Notes: generated by a model not told the origin, from the letters alone. Positions 37,021 to 50,434 are shown, counted from the first letter of the stretch. The stretch is 64,000 bases of DNA from Erigeron canadensis (GCF_010389155.1 NC_057768.1:44247633-44311632), one strand, 5' to 3'. Program-made: numbers and translations.

Positions 37021-37610
37021 AAATTAGATTTTAGACCTGTGTCAAATACACGGGTTTTAAAGTAAATAAGTATAAGAATGACTATATGGAAAAAAAAATA
37101 CTTATCTGTTAAATGTAAAAATATACTTATAAAACATTGAGATATTCAAATATAAATACTGAATGGTAAATCTGGATGTTCTAGCAGAGTTTCTTTTATA
37201 CAAATTTTTCCAAAAAAACAATATCTTAACTTTGATTATACAATTGACCAAGTTTTCATTGATGTCTTGCAAAAAAATAATTATATTATTGTTAGTCATG
37301 GTTGTTAAGAACTATAAAATTAGCAGCTGGTTCGTGGATTTTCAATTATTTTGTGTGTTGTAAATTTACATTTAAGGTTCAGTTTATACACGAAAAATTT
37401 GTATCTTATATATAGTTTGATTCCAATCACAACTTTCAATATCTTATACTAATAATGTGTAAAACCCGTGTATTTGATACGGGTCTAAAATATAATACCG
37501 TGATATTTATAGTTTGATTCCAATCACAGCTTTCAATATCTTATACTAATAATGTGTAAAACCCGTGTATTTGATACGTGTCTAAAATATAATACCGTGA
37601 TATTAATACC
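37021..37610. repeat. 97-bp tandem duplication with palindromic core, plus an inverted copy
   Basis: Two copies start at 37411 and 37508, 97 bases apart, and differ at a few positions. Each contains AAAACCCGTGTATTTGATAC followed by GGGT, a near-palindrome. An inverted version of the core lies at about 37033-37056. Similar cores occur at the ends of dispersed plant repeats, so these may be ends of one small element. Confidence 0.7.
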
Positions 37611-40600
37611 TAGATAAATAGTAATCGTATGGGAACAAAAATCAGATTGAATATATTAATCTAATAAATTACATTAGTCAAATCACATTATTTGTTCATG
37701 AGCTCTTTTTACGACAATGATAAAAAATATATATATATATATATACTATGATTTTTTTACCCGCATGATGTGTGGCTGCTTTAAAAAGGTGCTTAATAAA
37801 GTGAGATTTGAGTTAAACTTGCTTAAAAAAACATTTAATGAAACGCTTAATATGTGAACAAATGAGTTAATGGAATTGATCAATAATGATCGTAAAAAAA
37901 ACATATGGACGAACAATCTATTTAGTTTCACTTAATTAAATTAGCAATAATGTATTCATTATCCAATCATTAAAGTAATTGTTATATACACTTGTTTTGA
38001 ACTACCTCTTCGTCTACCATCATAATATTTTTCTCATCATCACAATGAAAAATTGTATTGTTAAAAAACAAAAGAAAAAAGAGATTATATTAACCATTAT
38101 CATAAAATTCAAAAAAAGATAAAAGAATTAAACCAAAAATTGTACATAATTTCCATAGTGATATGAACGAAAGAATTAACATAACTCTTTCAGAAAGTTA
38201 TGATATTATACAAAGCTCTTAACTCATATAAGATGAATATAATTTAGTGGTGATAAAAAAGCTTATAGACTTTAAATATTGCCACTAATGATTAATGCGA
38301 TGAGAGTTTCAACTAACCAATGGCCTGACCAAACTTTCATATAATCACCATAAAAAAAACGAAAGAAACCTCATATAAATGTTGAATAAAAAAGATAATG
38401 AAGTATCATTAGGTATAGACGTGATTTTTTAAACTAAAGAGAAGATATCATTTTAAAGAAAAATATATACGTTCAACATTTATCATTTTAAACTAAAGAG
38501 AAGATATCATTAAATTCTTACAATATATATATATATATTTATTTTAATATATATACGTTCATTTGTTTTCTAAATATATAGTTTATTTAAAGAAAAATAT
38601 GGAGTTGACACATAGGATAAAATCTTATGTGGCAATTTTTCAAATTAATTTTAGATTGCAAGAGGGCTTTAAAATGCTTAGTTAACTATTGTTTTATAAG
38701 AGTTATAGATATATATATATATATATTACATTTATAAAAGGATTGGATGGTATGGTTTACTTTAAAAAAACTTATCTTAATCTTATGATTATTATTTATA
38801 TTGAAAACAGATTTAGCCTTTGCATAATTATTAAAATAAAGATAAACATTAGATTTTAGGATAAGTGCTATAGTCTTTAAGTAGATCTCTTCCACTCGAA
38901 CGTTTTATTTAGATATCATTGTCGTGTATAAATCTTATTGTGATTGATTTTTATAAATAATAAATTTAGTCACATGTTTAATAACTTAATTTGTAAAAAT
39001 TGAAAGTTTTGATTGGTCAATTGAAGTTAGGTCAGTTGCCTTTTAGTATATAATTAAGATAAGATTAAGATTAAGATTAAGATTAAGATTAAGATTAATA
39101 AATCTGTACATCGTACGAGTATTAGTACTAATTTTACTATATTACACGAAATAGTAGTCTAAGTTCATAAATATGACTCATTCGGACGCTGTGTTAAAAT
39201 TAATTAAAATCCAACATACTGACTGGTTTTGCATGTTTTAACTTGAAAGAAGGAATTAGTGTACGACTGTATGAGTTCTAATTTCAAATAACAAACCCGT
39301 AACACTTGTAAACACATAGAAGACTATATATATCATCGAGCGAAAACATGGTGTTTATTCGCTAAATAAGATGATCTATGGAAATGAAACCACGTCTATC
39401 GATCAAGGACACAATACACGTTCATACATGAAAGACTTGTGATGATATATCGACAACTAACACGTACATTAATTAGTCAAGAAGTTAATTACTGTTGATC
39501 AAATTGATCAAGGGACGCGGTTTATGTAGATATGGGTATTTGTCATAGTCTTCCCATGGACGTCAATCAATCATGTGTCTTGAAACTTAATTATTGACAG
39601 TAATTACTAGTGGTTAATAACAAGACTTGTGGTTTTTGCGTGTGGAAAACATGCAAATTAAGACTTAACTGTTTATTTTTTTTTAATTTTCTAGAGATTT
39701 ATATATATATCCTATTTTTTAAGCATAATTACATATCTACCTAAATCATGCTTTGGAATCATTGTATTAAACATTAAAAATTTGCATGTTAGATAGATAT
39801 ATACTTATGTCTAAAAAGTAAGATATATATATAAATATTCTAAAAATATAAATACTTCTTTATCTTCTTGTTACAATTACAATACATGATAATTACGAGT
39901 AATAATTTAATACTCGTAGTATGAATGTGAATTCTGTTATACGATGTTTGAATTTAGGAACAAAATTTAAGCAAGTTCAAACCCATGAACAAACAACCGG
40001 ATGGCTAAAAAGGCCGCCAAAAGACTTTTCTAGACACCAATGATTAATTAACCAATTGTTAACTTTTCATCTTCATTAACTACACGATTTATAATTAACA
40101 ATTATGTAATGTCATAGTATCTGATTTACATACGTTTGTTACATTTTTGCGAAAAAGTGTTATACACAGTTTCGCGTAATGCGAAAAGACCAGTGTGGTG
40201 ATGACAACGACTTGTGGTAATGTCCGGTGATGAATAGCAATGTCGGTGACTACGTCGAATGGTGTAGATTATTGATTTAAATTGGTTAATGAAAATATCT
40301 TAAAATATTAAGAATGATAGTATAATTTAATTATTAACTACAATTTGGTCAATTTACAAATCCCATTAATGAGTATAACATATAGCAAAAGCATATAACT
40401 TTTAAGGAATATATATATAACTTTTAAAAAGAAATGTAAATTGTAATGAAAGATCATCGTTATTAGATCTATTTAATGTTTCACATGGAATTATGAAGTT
40501 GATAACAATATTTTGTGATATTAACGAACTACCTATTGATTGATTTTTAAACCCAAAAGTAGAAAATTAATTAGGTCACAATCCTTTATCAAATTTGGAT

Positions 40601-40625
40601 TCTATATATAAAACGGTCATCAATC
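37611..40625. other. AT-rich intergenic region without recognised genes
   Basis: No coding frame is supported. Visible items: a local duplication of AAACTAAAGAGAAGATATCA at about 38430 and 38492, several TA runs, and a six-base AAGATT microsatellite at 39058-39098. Confidence 0.4.
39058..39098. repeat. AAGATT hexanucleotide microsatellite
   Basis: About six tandem AAGATT units. This is not the plant telomere unit TTTAGGG. Confidence 0.9.
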
Positions 40626-40626
40626 A

Positions 40627-41022
40627 TCTATACTCCATTAATAAACAAACTACCTCACCCCTCTTTTAATACTTCTATCTTTAAAATGTCTTTTATGCCC
40701 TCCTAATTTACACTACCCTATTTTTTCTCCATCACGCTCATTACACACACAAACATTCATCCGATTTCCGATTTTCTCTCCCTTCCCCCTCCTCTGATTT
40801 TCTCCCCCCATAAACACTATCCACCACCTCCCCAAATACCACCATCCACCTTCTATGTACGCTATCCCCCATAAACACCATCCACCACCGCCCCAAAAAC
40901 CACCATCCACCGCCGTCGGCTTATTTTTTTTTTCTTTTTCATCGCCGCCGTCCCACAAACCACCATCAAACCACCGACGTTTTTTTCCTATTTCCCGTTG
41001 CATCGCGCGGGTACAACGCTAG
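40627..41022 (+). mobile_element. Short non-autonomous Helitron
   Basis: Starts TCTATACTCC after an A (40626). Ends with the hairpin CCCGTTGCATCGCGCGGG, eight bases, then CTAG before a T (41023). A 5' TC, a 3' hairpin plus CTRR, and insertion between A and T are the Helitron signature. The 396-bp interior is Pro-codon-like low complexity (CCACCATCCACC), with no RepHel. A long minus-strand open frame inside it is a composition effect. Confidence 0.85.
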
Positions 41023-43579
41023 TGTATGTTGAATACATATAGAGTAGACAGTTAAAATGAAATGAATGTATAGTTATAATATGTATCGTTTATGTATTAT
41101 TTATCAAAAAACAAATGACATGTTGCATCAATTAAATTTTAAAATGAGTCGATAACAAATTTAAATTAGATTGGATTAATTAAAAGTTGAATATACTTAG
41201 AATTATTAGAGTATGAGTTACTTTGATATTAATAGTCGTTGAGCTGCTTAACACGTAAAGAAAGCAAAAAAGGTCGTCAACCAAACAAAGTTGCCACGTG
41301 GACTAACATCATCCACTCTTTACTTCACTGTGTCACCAATCAATGTATACTATCTTGCCACGTGTAAGTTAATCATAAGTAATGGTATCGCAAATTCGCA
41401 ATGCATACGACTTTTTCAACATTCCTAAAATCTTGACTTTCAAAGAGGATAAACTATTCTTTGACTTTTCTTTTGTTTGACCAATCTTCTTATCTAGCGG
41501 TGTTACCTAATACGAGTAATAGTTATAGACATTAATTTTAAGGATCATAGATGATTCATTGACCCGGTTAAGGTTTTTTCACTTCTTTAACATAGAATTA
41601 CCAGACAACTTAATTTTCTTTTACATGTCAACTATATAAATCTATACACGTTTCATTTATTTATCTACAAAAATACCTACCTTACGATTTAAACTTCCAA
41701 ATATTAGTTTATGATTATCACACATATCATAAAATCAAAATTTTTAAGATAACGAACAACAACTTTTAATTAGTAGTGACAACATCTAATTCAAGCTTAA
41801 TATATATATGTGGGGATACGAGGATTGATTTGCTTTCAATATTGCAAGAAGTTCTCTTTTCCAAAATTAATATCTTATCATAATCTATTGATTTTAATTG
41901 TTTTAAATTTTGATAACAGTTATATTTGTGATTAGAACTTTCATGAAGATTGGGACTTAGGAATGTAATTTACCAATTACTCCGTACTATTTATTTTTAA
42001 CAGATGAATGCTTTAATACCATATAATACGATATCATGTCATAATCTCTTTTTCTTTCTATTTTATTAACGACATAAGAAAAAAAAGAAACTTCATTTAA
42101 AGTTATATGGTACAATTATTACATACACCGAGACATTTATTACAATAGTGTTTTCAATAGTTTTTAAAATTTCATTAAAGTTTTGAGCATTTCATTTAAC
42201 TTGTTGAGAAATGTATATTTCGCAATAAATTAAAGTTAGTTTTGATCAAACCAAATCAATTTTTGCATCATAAAGTTATATGGTACAATTAATTATATCG
42301 TTTTTCTTTTACAACTTCTTTCAATGTATCAGTTTTTGTTGATACTAAACTTTAAACACTTTTTTTTTTTTGTTAATTAATTATTAAATTAATAAGTAAA
42401 TAAAAAGTACATTTACATATATGTCCTTCCATATTTGTAAAATTACACATATATCCAAACCACAACATAAAAAAGCTTCAAATTGTACTTCAGTTAAAGC
42501 AAAAATCATCAAGTCACAAAACCTCCATAATAAAAGCACATAAACCCAATTCAGTTTTTCTCGAAATATTCGTGGGTTTCACTTCAATTTTAAGAACAGT
42601 TACCCAAGTACTTCTTTCCTTTTTTCTTTTCAAAGTAATTTCATGTATTTTTTTCTATATTTTTTCTTGAATTTTTTCTGCCTAAATATGACTTTATATT
42701 ATGAAACATACGAAAAAGGTATATATAGCTGTATAATTTGTTCTGCCAAAAGATTTTTCTGTTTATGTAATAATCTTTGAATGTAAGCAAAATAAACATG
42801 TATTGATTTGACTTTAGGGTTTTAGTATGGTTTAAGTTAGATTAACTTAATCCCTTGCTGGGTTTTATTCAACTTATGTTATTTTATTTATAAAAAAACA
42901 TACTTTTTTGTTTTTAATTTTGGTATGTGGTTAAAACTGAATAAAGTGTTGTGTATGTCGTTTATAATTATTTTTATGGGACGATCATGTGTACAATATT
43001 TTACTGCAACTTATATGATCAGTATATATTTTTTAATTTTTTAAAGATTTTTGGGTATGGGGAAATACATGGTATGTTGCATGTTAAATTGAAAAAGGTA
43101 GGCATGTGATTGGTTCAATTGCCTGAATTTAAAGTAACTTATTTGGAGGAAAATTAGGGAATGAAGCACATGTATTTTATGGACATTTCAATTGGTCTTT
43201 TTCTTGTTTGGAGTTTTTTTTGTTTCCTATAAGTATGAACTCATAAACCATCTCTTTTTTTTCATTGCAGCTCTTGTTATTTATATTTATTCTTGTTAAC
43301 TTTTCGGGTTAGTTTTTCGTTATAATTGCTAGTTGTAATTCTTTGTTAGTATAAAGATTATGGTTTTCTTGATTCTTATGTTTTGTAATTTTCTTCGGTT
43401 TCTCTAGGTCTTGGTGAAGAATGCGAAACTGCTCTTGCAGGCTAAATTGTTTCTGTTAGTATGAATTTCGAAGACATTAAAAGAAAGGGAAACCTTAATA
43501 AAAGGTTTTTATTTTCTTGAATCTTTGATGATTGAATTTTAGTACTATTTTGAACTGTTTTATGTTTATTTGTAAGGGA
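41023..43579. other. Upstream region and probable 5' UTR introns of the DUF707 gene
   Basis: Two perfect G-boxes (CACGTG) lie at 41295-41300 and 41359-41364. From about 42500 the sequence turns UTR-like, with several possible GT-AG introns before the first coding exon. The exact transcription start cannot be fixed. I see no other gene. Confidence 0.4.
41295..41364. promoter_or_regulatory. Pair of G-box (CACGTG) elements
   Basis: Two GCCACGTG sites lie 64 bases apart. G-boxes bind bZIP and bHLH factors. They lie over 2 kb upstream of the DUF707 coding start, so a role there is only possible. Confidence 0.35.
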
Positions 43580-46500
43580 ATGAACAATTATGCAACTTAC
43601 AGGAAATCGACAGAGTATTCAAAGCTTATAGCAACGATCACAGTTGGTATCTTTTTTGGTTTCTTCATTGGGGCATCCTTTCCAGCTTTTTCATCATCAA
43701 AGGTACTATTTTGCAGTTATACGTATATGATAACAAAAAATTCTTCTATTTTGCAAACTATTGTGTTATTTTGTCACATTTACAAGCAAAAAATTGTTAC
43801 TCTCTTTGCAATTGAATGCTAATAATACCTTTGTTAAATGTTATTTTCAGTCTTTTAGATTTCAAGTATGATTTACTTATCTGCCCATGATCATAACAAT
43901 GATGATATTGAAAAATTCTATTATCAGCCCACAAAGTTCATTTATATTGTTAGTAATGAAGGGTTTTTTAGATATTTAACATATAGTCATATACTATCCA
44001 AAACGTATGCAATTAGCGAGACACCGAAATTCTTGCGGTATTTTATTGTTTTCTGTTTTTATATATGCATGTGGAGTGTTTGCTTCTTAGTTGCTCTTTT
44101 ACCCACCAAAGGATTGCTTAACTTAATAACAAGCTTTATGTGTTTTAAATTTCACAGATCAAGTTAATTCCTCCAATTGATATGTACCTTTGGAACAAAA
44201 ATTCGGGCCACTCTGCACAAACAATCTTAAATGTACTTTCTGTCACGAGGGAGAACGTATCAAAGGATGCACGGAACGTTGATGATCCATCAAAGGTATA
44301 CAAATTTGCTTATAAGTTTCCTTCCGTAGGTAAATACTCTATTCGAAACAATTGGCTAGATTAAAGGGACCTTATACGTTATAGTATTATATTATTTTAA
44401 GGCATCATTAAGATTATGATAACTTGTTTATGCTTCGAATAGAAGTAACTACTTCTTTTGCTCCATAACAACAATGACTTTATAAATTTACAATTAGTTT
44501 AATCAGGAATTTTAATTTCAAATAGATTTAAAGTTGTTTTAAAGAAAATGTTTCCAATCTTCAGAAAGGCAAGGTTCTTTTTTATAAGGAAGTTTTTTAG
44601 TTTCTTTCAAATATCTAAAATACTGTATACTAATGACAAAATAAGGAAATTGTGAATCCATATTAATATTATTCGTGATGATGACAATGCGCAATATAAT
44701 CCTGTTGAGAACTTAACCGGAAATGTGGAGATTGTCATTGAACATTCTAAAAAGGATGTTGGAATGGACCCAATAATTGTTGTAAAACGCAAACTATTTT
44801 ATGCAGATTTGGGTGTCATCTAATCCACGAGGCGCGGAAAGCTTACCTCCAGCTATTGTTGCTTCTGAATCAGACTTATATCCTCGCAGATTGTTCGGTA
44901 AACCTAGTGAGGTCTGTCTATCTCTTAATAAGTAGTAGGTATAATTTTGGTCAAGCTAAGTACGGCATTCAAAGTGAAAGCTATACAATTAATTGAGAAC
45001 GGATTAGAATATGTTGTTTCTTTTTTTTAAAAAAAAATTCTGAACAGATACTATAAGTTATATTGTATCAATGGCACCCAAAACAAAAATATAACTGAAA
45101 CAAATAGTTTTTGGTATCAATATTCGATCTAATCTTATGAATATTTGGCTAATACAACCTTGTACCCTGTTTCTTTGCATTTGCAGGACTTACCGTCCAA
45201 ACCAAAGTATCTTGTAGCTTTCACTGTTGGTCAAGGCCAGAAGGCTCACATTGATAATGCAGTCAAAAAATTCTCTGAGAATTTCACAATCCTTCTCTTT
45301 CATTATGATGGTAAAACAACAGAATGGGATGAATTTGAATGGTCAAAGCATGCCATTCATATAAGTGTGGTTAAACAAACAAAATGGTAAGAAGTTACTG
45401 CAAATAAACTCTTTTCCCACCCAGTTCATTTCCTTGACTTTATGATCACGATCGTTTACGATCTTTATTTTAAAGGTGGTATGCCAAAAGATTCCTTCAT
45501 CCTGACATTGTTGCACCGTATGACTACATATTTATCTGGGACGAAGATCTTGGAGTTGATCATTTTAACGCTGAAGAGTGAGTATTTGGACTCAATCTGC
45601 ATAGTTAATCAAGTTCCTTTTTTTTGGATTAATTATCTCAAGCTATTTGTACAACATTTTTGTGAATTTCCTAATGTTTCAGATACATTAAGCTTGTAAG
45701 GAAGCATGGATTAGAAATATCACAGCCTGGCTTGGATCCCAGTAGTCGGGGTTTAACTTGGCAAATGACCAAGAGGCGTGGAGATCGTGAAGTTCACAAG
45801 TAAGTACACAAATAATAGAAGGATATCATTGTGCGGCCTTTCTGTAATGTTGGCAACATTTGGTTACTGTGTCAAAATGGGTGATCCAGGTCAAAAGTAA
45901 TATGTATTGTATGGGTTGTGTCAAAATGGTTGGGTTATCAACATTTGAAAAAACACTTTTTGTCCAAACGAGTAGAATTCTTCATTAATAGTCTGTTAAG
46001 TATAATTGAAGTGAAATCGCTTCTCGAGTAAGCCTTTTCAGGAGGTTTTATCCATGAAAAATATATAGTAGGTGGACTATAGACTTGTTTGACTCATTCA
46101 CTTTCTAGCTAACTCTTGCCATTGGAGATAAAACATAACCTAAATAAAAAGTTCATAAGTGAATGGATCAAAACTGCCACCTCTATATCATAATATGATA
46201 AATTGTATTCTGTTACCAGAAGTGACTAATTACTGTTACACGCTTGAGCTTTTATATGCATTCTAATGTTTTTTTTATGTAGAGAAACGACAGAGAAGCC
46301 AGGTTGGTGCAGCGACCCGCATTTGCCTCCATGTGCAGCGTATGTTCAAACTATCTTTTTAATGAAATTCTATACTTATAAGTTATAACACAAATTTTCA
46401 ATGGCCACAGAAAATAGAACTTAAAAAAGGTTGAATTGGGCTTATAGGGTTGACCTCAGTCCTCCAATCGATTATTTTGGAATACATGGACTACTGAAGT

Positions 46501-47859
46501 GAGGCTTTAACTTTTTAGTAACTGCTCCTTCCTTCCCATGAAAAACTAACAGATAATTCAACTAAAATTTTATGAAACTGTATGCCAATTAGTCAAATCC
46601 CTCAATGACATCCGAGGTCAAATAATGATTAAATAAATACATCTTTTGGATGAAACCTACTGATAACTTCACTATACTGGAATTTTTGGATTTTTTTGAC
46701 TCTGTGTTTTGTGGGTACAGATTTGTAGAGATCATGGCTCCAGTTTTCTCCCGAGAAGCTTGGCGCTGCGTGTGGCATTTAATTCAGGTATAGCTTATGG
46801 TTAGAGATGAAAACATGGACGGGGCAGGTGGGTTGGTAACTGGTCAATACGGGTAATTTTTGTATGGGCTGGTGGGTTGACCGGCAAACACCTTTTGTTC
46901 AATTTAATTATTACATGAGTAATGGTGAATCATTAAACAAAGTATACAATTTTAACAATAGTTTAAATTTGAATCTAAGCCTAGGCTCCTGGAGGCAGTG
47001 CATTAAAATCACACTTTGGATGACCTCTGCTCCGTTTTAACTGTTTTCTTATTTAAGTTTTTCTATTTGACCCATTTGAGCCACCAATTCATCATTGCTA
47101 AAGCTTAACCCAGTTACCCATTCATAAGTAAATGAGTTGACATTACCATTTTTACAATTTGATATTATCTTGTTCAAGTTATGTAAATTTTGATATATGA
47201 TCCCTGTCTAATTCTTCCAATTATATATGTAGAATGATTTGGTCCACGGATGGGGTCTTGATTTTGCTCTCCAGAAATGTGTTGAGGTAATCACCCGCCT
47301 CTATTTAGTTTGATTTTACCTCTTTTAGTAAGAATTTGTGATGCTCAATGTAGTTTTTTGGTTTGTTTTCTTTTTTGGCAATGTAGCCTGCACACGAAAA
47401 GATTGGAGTAGTTGATGCACAATGGATAGTTCATGAACGCGTACCTTCACTTGGGAATCAGGTACAGAAACAATTTCAATATTTGTCCCTGATAGCTTAG
47501 GTGATTCCAAGTTTAACATGGACTAATCTCTCTTGTTTTATTTGCAGGGTACAGGAGAAAATGGGAGACCCGCATGGCAAGGGGTATGTAACAGTTTATC
47601 TGTATCTCATATATCTTCTTGTAGAGTCACTTAGAATTTGTAGCATGTAACTAAACAGAATAAAATAAATCAGAGGCATGTTATACTTAGGTTTCTCGTA
47701 ATAGATTTTTTGTTGTGGTTTTAACGTTTGGGTTTTTGATGGCAGGTTAGAGACAGATGTCAAAGTGAGTGGAAGTTATTTGGAGCACGAGTAGAAAAGG
47801 CGGAGAAAGATTATTACAAGTCCATTGGGGTTGACCCTTTGAATATTACGGCTCATTAG
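43580..47859 (+). CDS. DUF707 family protein (13 exons)
   Basis: Exons: 43580-43702, 43851-43865, 44158-44295, 44807-44911, 45187-45386, 45476-45577, 45683-45799, 46283-46339, 46721-46787, 47233-47286, 47387-47461, 47548-47583, 47746-47859. All joins keep frame and give 400 residues. One membrane segment lies at about residues 14-36, so it is probably a type II Golgi or ER protein. Family blocks are clear: PKYLVAFTVGQGQK, FTILLFHYDGKTTEWDEFEW, YDYIFIWDEDLGVDHF, EISQPGLDPSSRGLTWQMT, PGWCSDPHLPPCAAFVEIMA and HEKIGVVDAQWIVHE. The DEDLG block resembles the metal-binding acidic motif of glycosyltransferases, but the function is unproven. Exon 2 is a 15-nt microexon (SFRFQ). The N-terminal start is less certain than the rest. 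Confidence 0.9.
44655..44806 (+). pseudogene. Coding-like relic of unknown type in DUF707 intron 3
   Basis: An open frame runs through NIIRDDDNAQYNPVENLTGN and EIVIEHSKKDVGMDPIIVVK to the exon 4 acceptor. It is out of frame with the DUF707 exons, and the residue mix looks protein-like. I do not recognise the family. It could be a transposon or gene fragment, or chance. Confidence 0.35.
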
Positions 47860-48649
47860 CCAGAAACTTAACAAAGAAACTTAACAAAATGCCATTATAC
47901 ATCATCATTGTTAACTGCTTTAGCTAGTTGTTCATAGTTCCATAGCATATTACTCGTGGTATTGAAGAGGCGTATTTTATGATATATGTATATGTTTGAC
48001 AGAAAATGAGCTAGTGAAGTATCTACCTGCATTGGCAAATGGTAAATGGCGAGTTCATAAAATATATGTCAAAGTCAAAGATATATCACAACATTACTTT
48101 TTGAAAATAGAGTAACAAAAATATGACCCGTTACAAGGACATTATACAATGTAAAAGCATCGAAAATTTTAATCGTTTTGAATTAGACTTCCGTCATGTA
48201 CATTGCGTCACCGAGTCCAAACGTCTTACGTTCAAATTTGACAAAGTCCGTTTGCTATCGACACCGCGAGTAAACGGATAGGGTTTTAGAAATGTGCGGC
48301 ATAACTGGGTACCCTAGACCGCTTTTGCATTAATACCTCTACCTTCATTACTCATTAGTAATGAAACATTTGTCATGTTCAAATACATGAAAACCCAGGT
48401 GTTTTTGAATTAGAAGAGCGCGACATCACTGGGTATCTTTAACCGCTTTTGCATTAATACGTCTTTCTTCATTAGTAATGAAAATTGTATTTGTGTTCAA
48501 ATACATGGGCTCGGGTTTACTTGTTAGTGGACACGTTATCGCCGTTGGTAATTAAAGGGATTATCCTTGTTTGAGAATAACAAAACCCAACAAGGTTAAG
48601 CTTCATAGAATCTGATGAAATTTGATGGAATTGGAATTGAATTTCATTC
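47860..48649. other. DUF707 3' UTR and intergenic region
   Basis: After the presumed 3' UTR, about 48295-48395 and 48420-48515 are diverged direct copies of each other. Both contain ACCGCTTTTGCATTAATAC and later a CATTAGTAATGAAA string. No gene is supported. Confidence 0.5.
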
Positions 48650-48885
48650 CTTAGTGTGTTTGGTTGCACAAAGAAGAGAGAATCTCATTCCATAGGAATG
48701 TAAACATTCCATCATATGATGGAATCTCCATTCCTTGGAGATGGAGGAAAGAATTTCATTCCTTCCATCTCTTGAATTTTCAAAAAATCAAAAACATTCC
48801 GTCAAATTCCATTCCTTCAAATTCCAATTCCTTTGAAAGATTCCATTATTTCCCAAAACATTCTGTGAACCAAACACGCCCTAAG
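48650..48885. mobile_element. hAT-like MITE
   Basis: The ends read CTTAGTGTGTTTGGTTGCAC and, from the other side, CTTAGGGCGTGTTTGGTTCAC. These imperfect inverted ends contain the TGTTTGGTT string common in plant hAT MITEs. The interior is made of repeated CATTCC/GGAATG words. I could not define a clean 8-bp target duplication. A second similar element may start right after it (48886-49030). Confidence 0.55.
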
Positions 48886-50434
48886 TGTCTATTTGGTAGA
48901 GGGCTTTTGGGGGGGTTTTTAAGAGCTTAAAAGCCCCCAGCTTTTAAAAAGAAGCTCCATTTATTACGGTAGCCTTGTTTGGATATACATTCTAAGTTAA
49001 AAGCCCATGTCATAAAAAGCTTCTAAAAGCCTAAAAGATTTTTAAAATAAAAGTTAGTGGAAGAAGGATTGAAATAATATAGTAAAATAATATACTCTTA
49101 TCTAAAAATAAAGTAAAATAATATATTTGCTAACTTTGGGGTCAATTTTCATAACAAATATAAAATTAAATTATACATGAAGTTGTTTAATTATTTTTAA
49201 ACTAAAAAATATATACAAATAATATTAGTGGTAAATATCCTGGCTTTTAAAGACTGGGTCATAGGTTCGATTCTCATCTCATGCAAAAGTTGTAAGGTCT
49301 TTTTTATCATTTAGGTAAAAACTGGAAGTAATCTTTCCATATAGCTCAAAAACTACTTTAATATTATAAAAGTAAGAGTTTTATATAAATTTTGTACCAT
49401 AACTCGCCACTTTGTAAAAGGAAGTGGGAGCATCAATTCTATTCCAATCGTGAATTAGGTGGGAAGGAATGGAATAAGATTCCCATCCATCATCCCCAAT
49501 TCCGGAATCCATTCAATCTCCAAATCCGGTCCTAATTGGAATTCCCAATTCTAGATTTTCAAATCCAATTCCGCCGTCGGTATTCGTCGATCTCCACCGC
49601 CACCGTGAGAAAACTCCCCAACCTTCCTGCTCCAATCGACATACCCTTCTATATCTGGTAACCTGCTCTTTATATATCTCTCTTCTTGTTTTTTCGTAAT
49701 TGATTTATATATATATATATATATGCATAATATGTTTGTAGTTTTTGGAACATAATCTCATATCCAATATAACTTGCCTAAACTCCTTTGTGTTACTGAA
49801 CTAAGATATTAGGAAAAAATAAAATAAAATAATCTATTTTGGACCAGACTCTATATTGTTTAGCTGGAAATGGACAGTACGTAACCGGTCCGGGTCTATT
49901 CTAGTCCAGTATCATTTCGGTCCGGGTCAGGCTTTCTTTTTTAAATCAACTTGTTATTTTCGCAAATGAGAAAAGTTAGAGGTCTTTAATGATCGCAACT
50001 GGTGAATGTGAATGTACTTCCATATGTTGTCTTACCAAAAGCCTACGAGTCGTGTGGCATGTGTTTCTATTAGTTTGCGTCTGACTGTCGTTGAGAGTTA
50101 GTTGTGTTCAATACGGTGCTGTTTGACGTTCAAAACAACATTGTCAGTTATATTGTTTGCCATTACCAAGAAAAACTCATTCACGTAAGGTCATAACCTA
50201 AATAATGTTACGTTATATCCAGGTCATCAAGGTTTTAACGGTTCACATGATAGCTTTGTTGCATAAGGTATAAAAAGGACATAACTTGATACTAAATCGG
50301 TTTACCGGACTTTAGGAAAAAGTGTATTGATATTATAGATACATCGCCCTGTTATCGATGTCTATGATGTTAAGATATTTCTTAAGTCTTATACACTAAT
50401 GAAAGTGTTCGTGTTTTTCAGGAATTTTGTAGGA
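48886..50434. other. Intergenic region with SINE head and Myb/SANT gene 5' UTR
   Basis: Holds the possible second MITE, a tRNA-like SINE head (49220-49345), and from about 49440 the likely 5' UTR exon of the Myb/SANT-like gene. A donor near 49658 (CTG|GTAACC) and an acceptor at 50419 (TTTTTCAG) would make a 5' UTR intron ending 16 bases before the ATG at 50435. Confidence 0.45.
49220..49345 (+). mobile_element. tRNA-derived SINE head fragment
   Basis: An A-box-like TAGTGGTAAATATCCTGG at about 49226 and a perfect B-box GGTTCGATTCT at 49264 have tRNA-like spacing. The 3' end and target duplication were not found. Confidence 0.5.

Noticed and set aside
39058..39098. Possible interstitial telomere repeat
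   Set aside because: The unit is AAGATT, six bases, not TTTAGGG or another telomere unit.
40713..41003. 96-residue Gly-rich minus-strand open frame
   Set aside because: Low-complexity GGWW-type translation of the CCACCATCC interior of the Helitron, with no promoter or homology that I can see.
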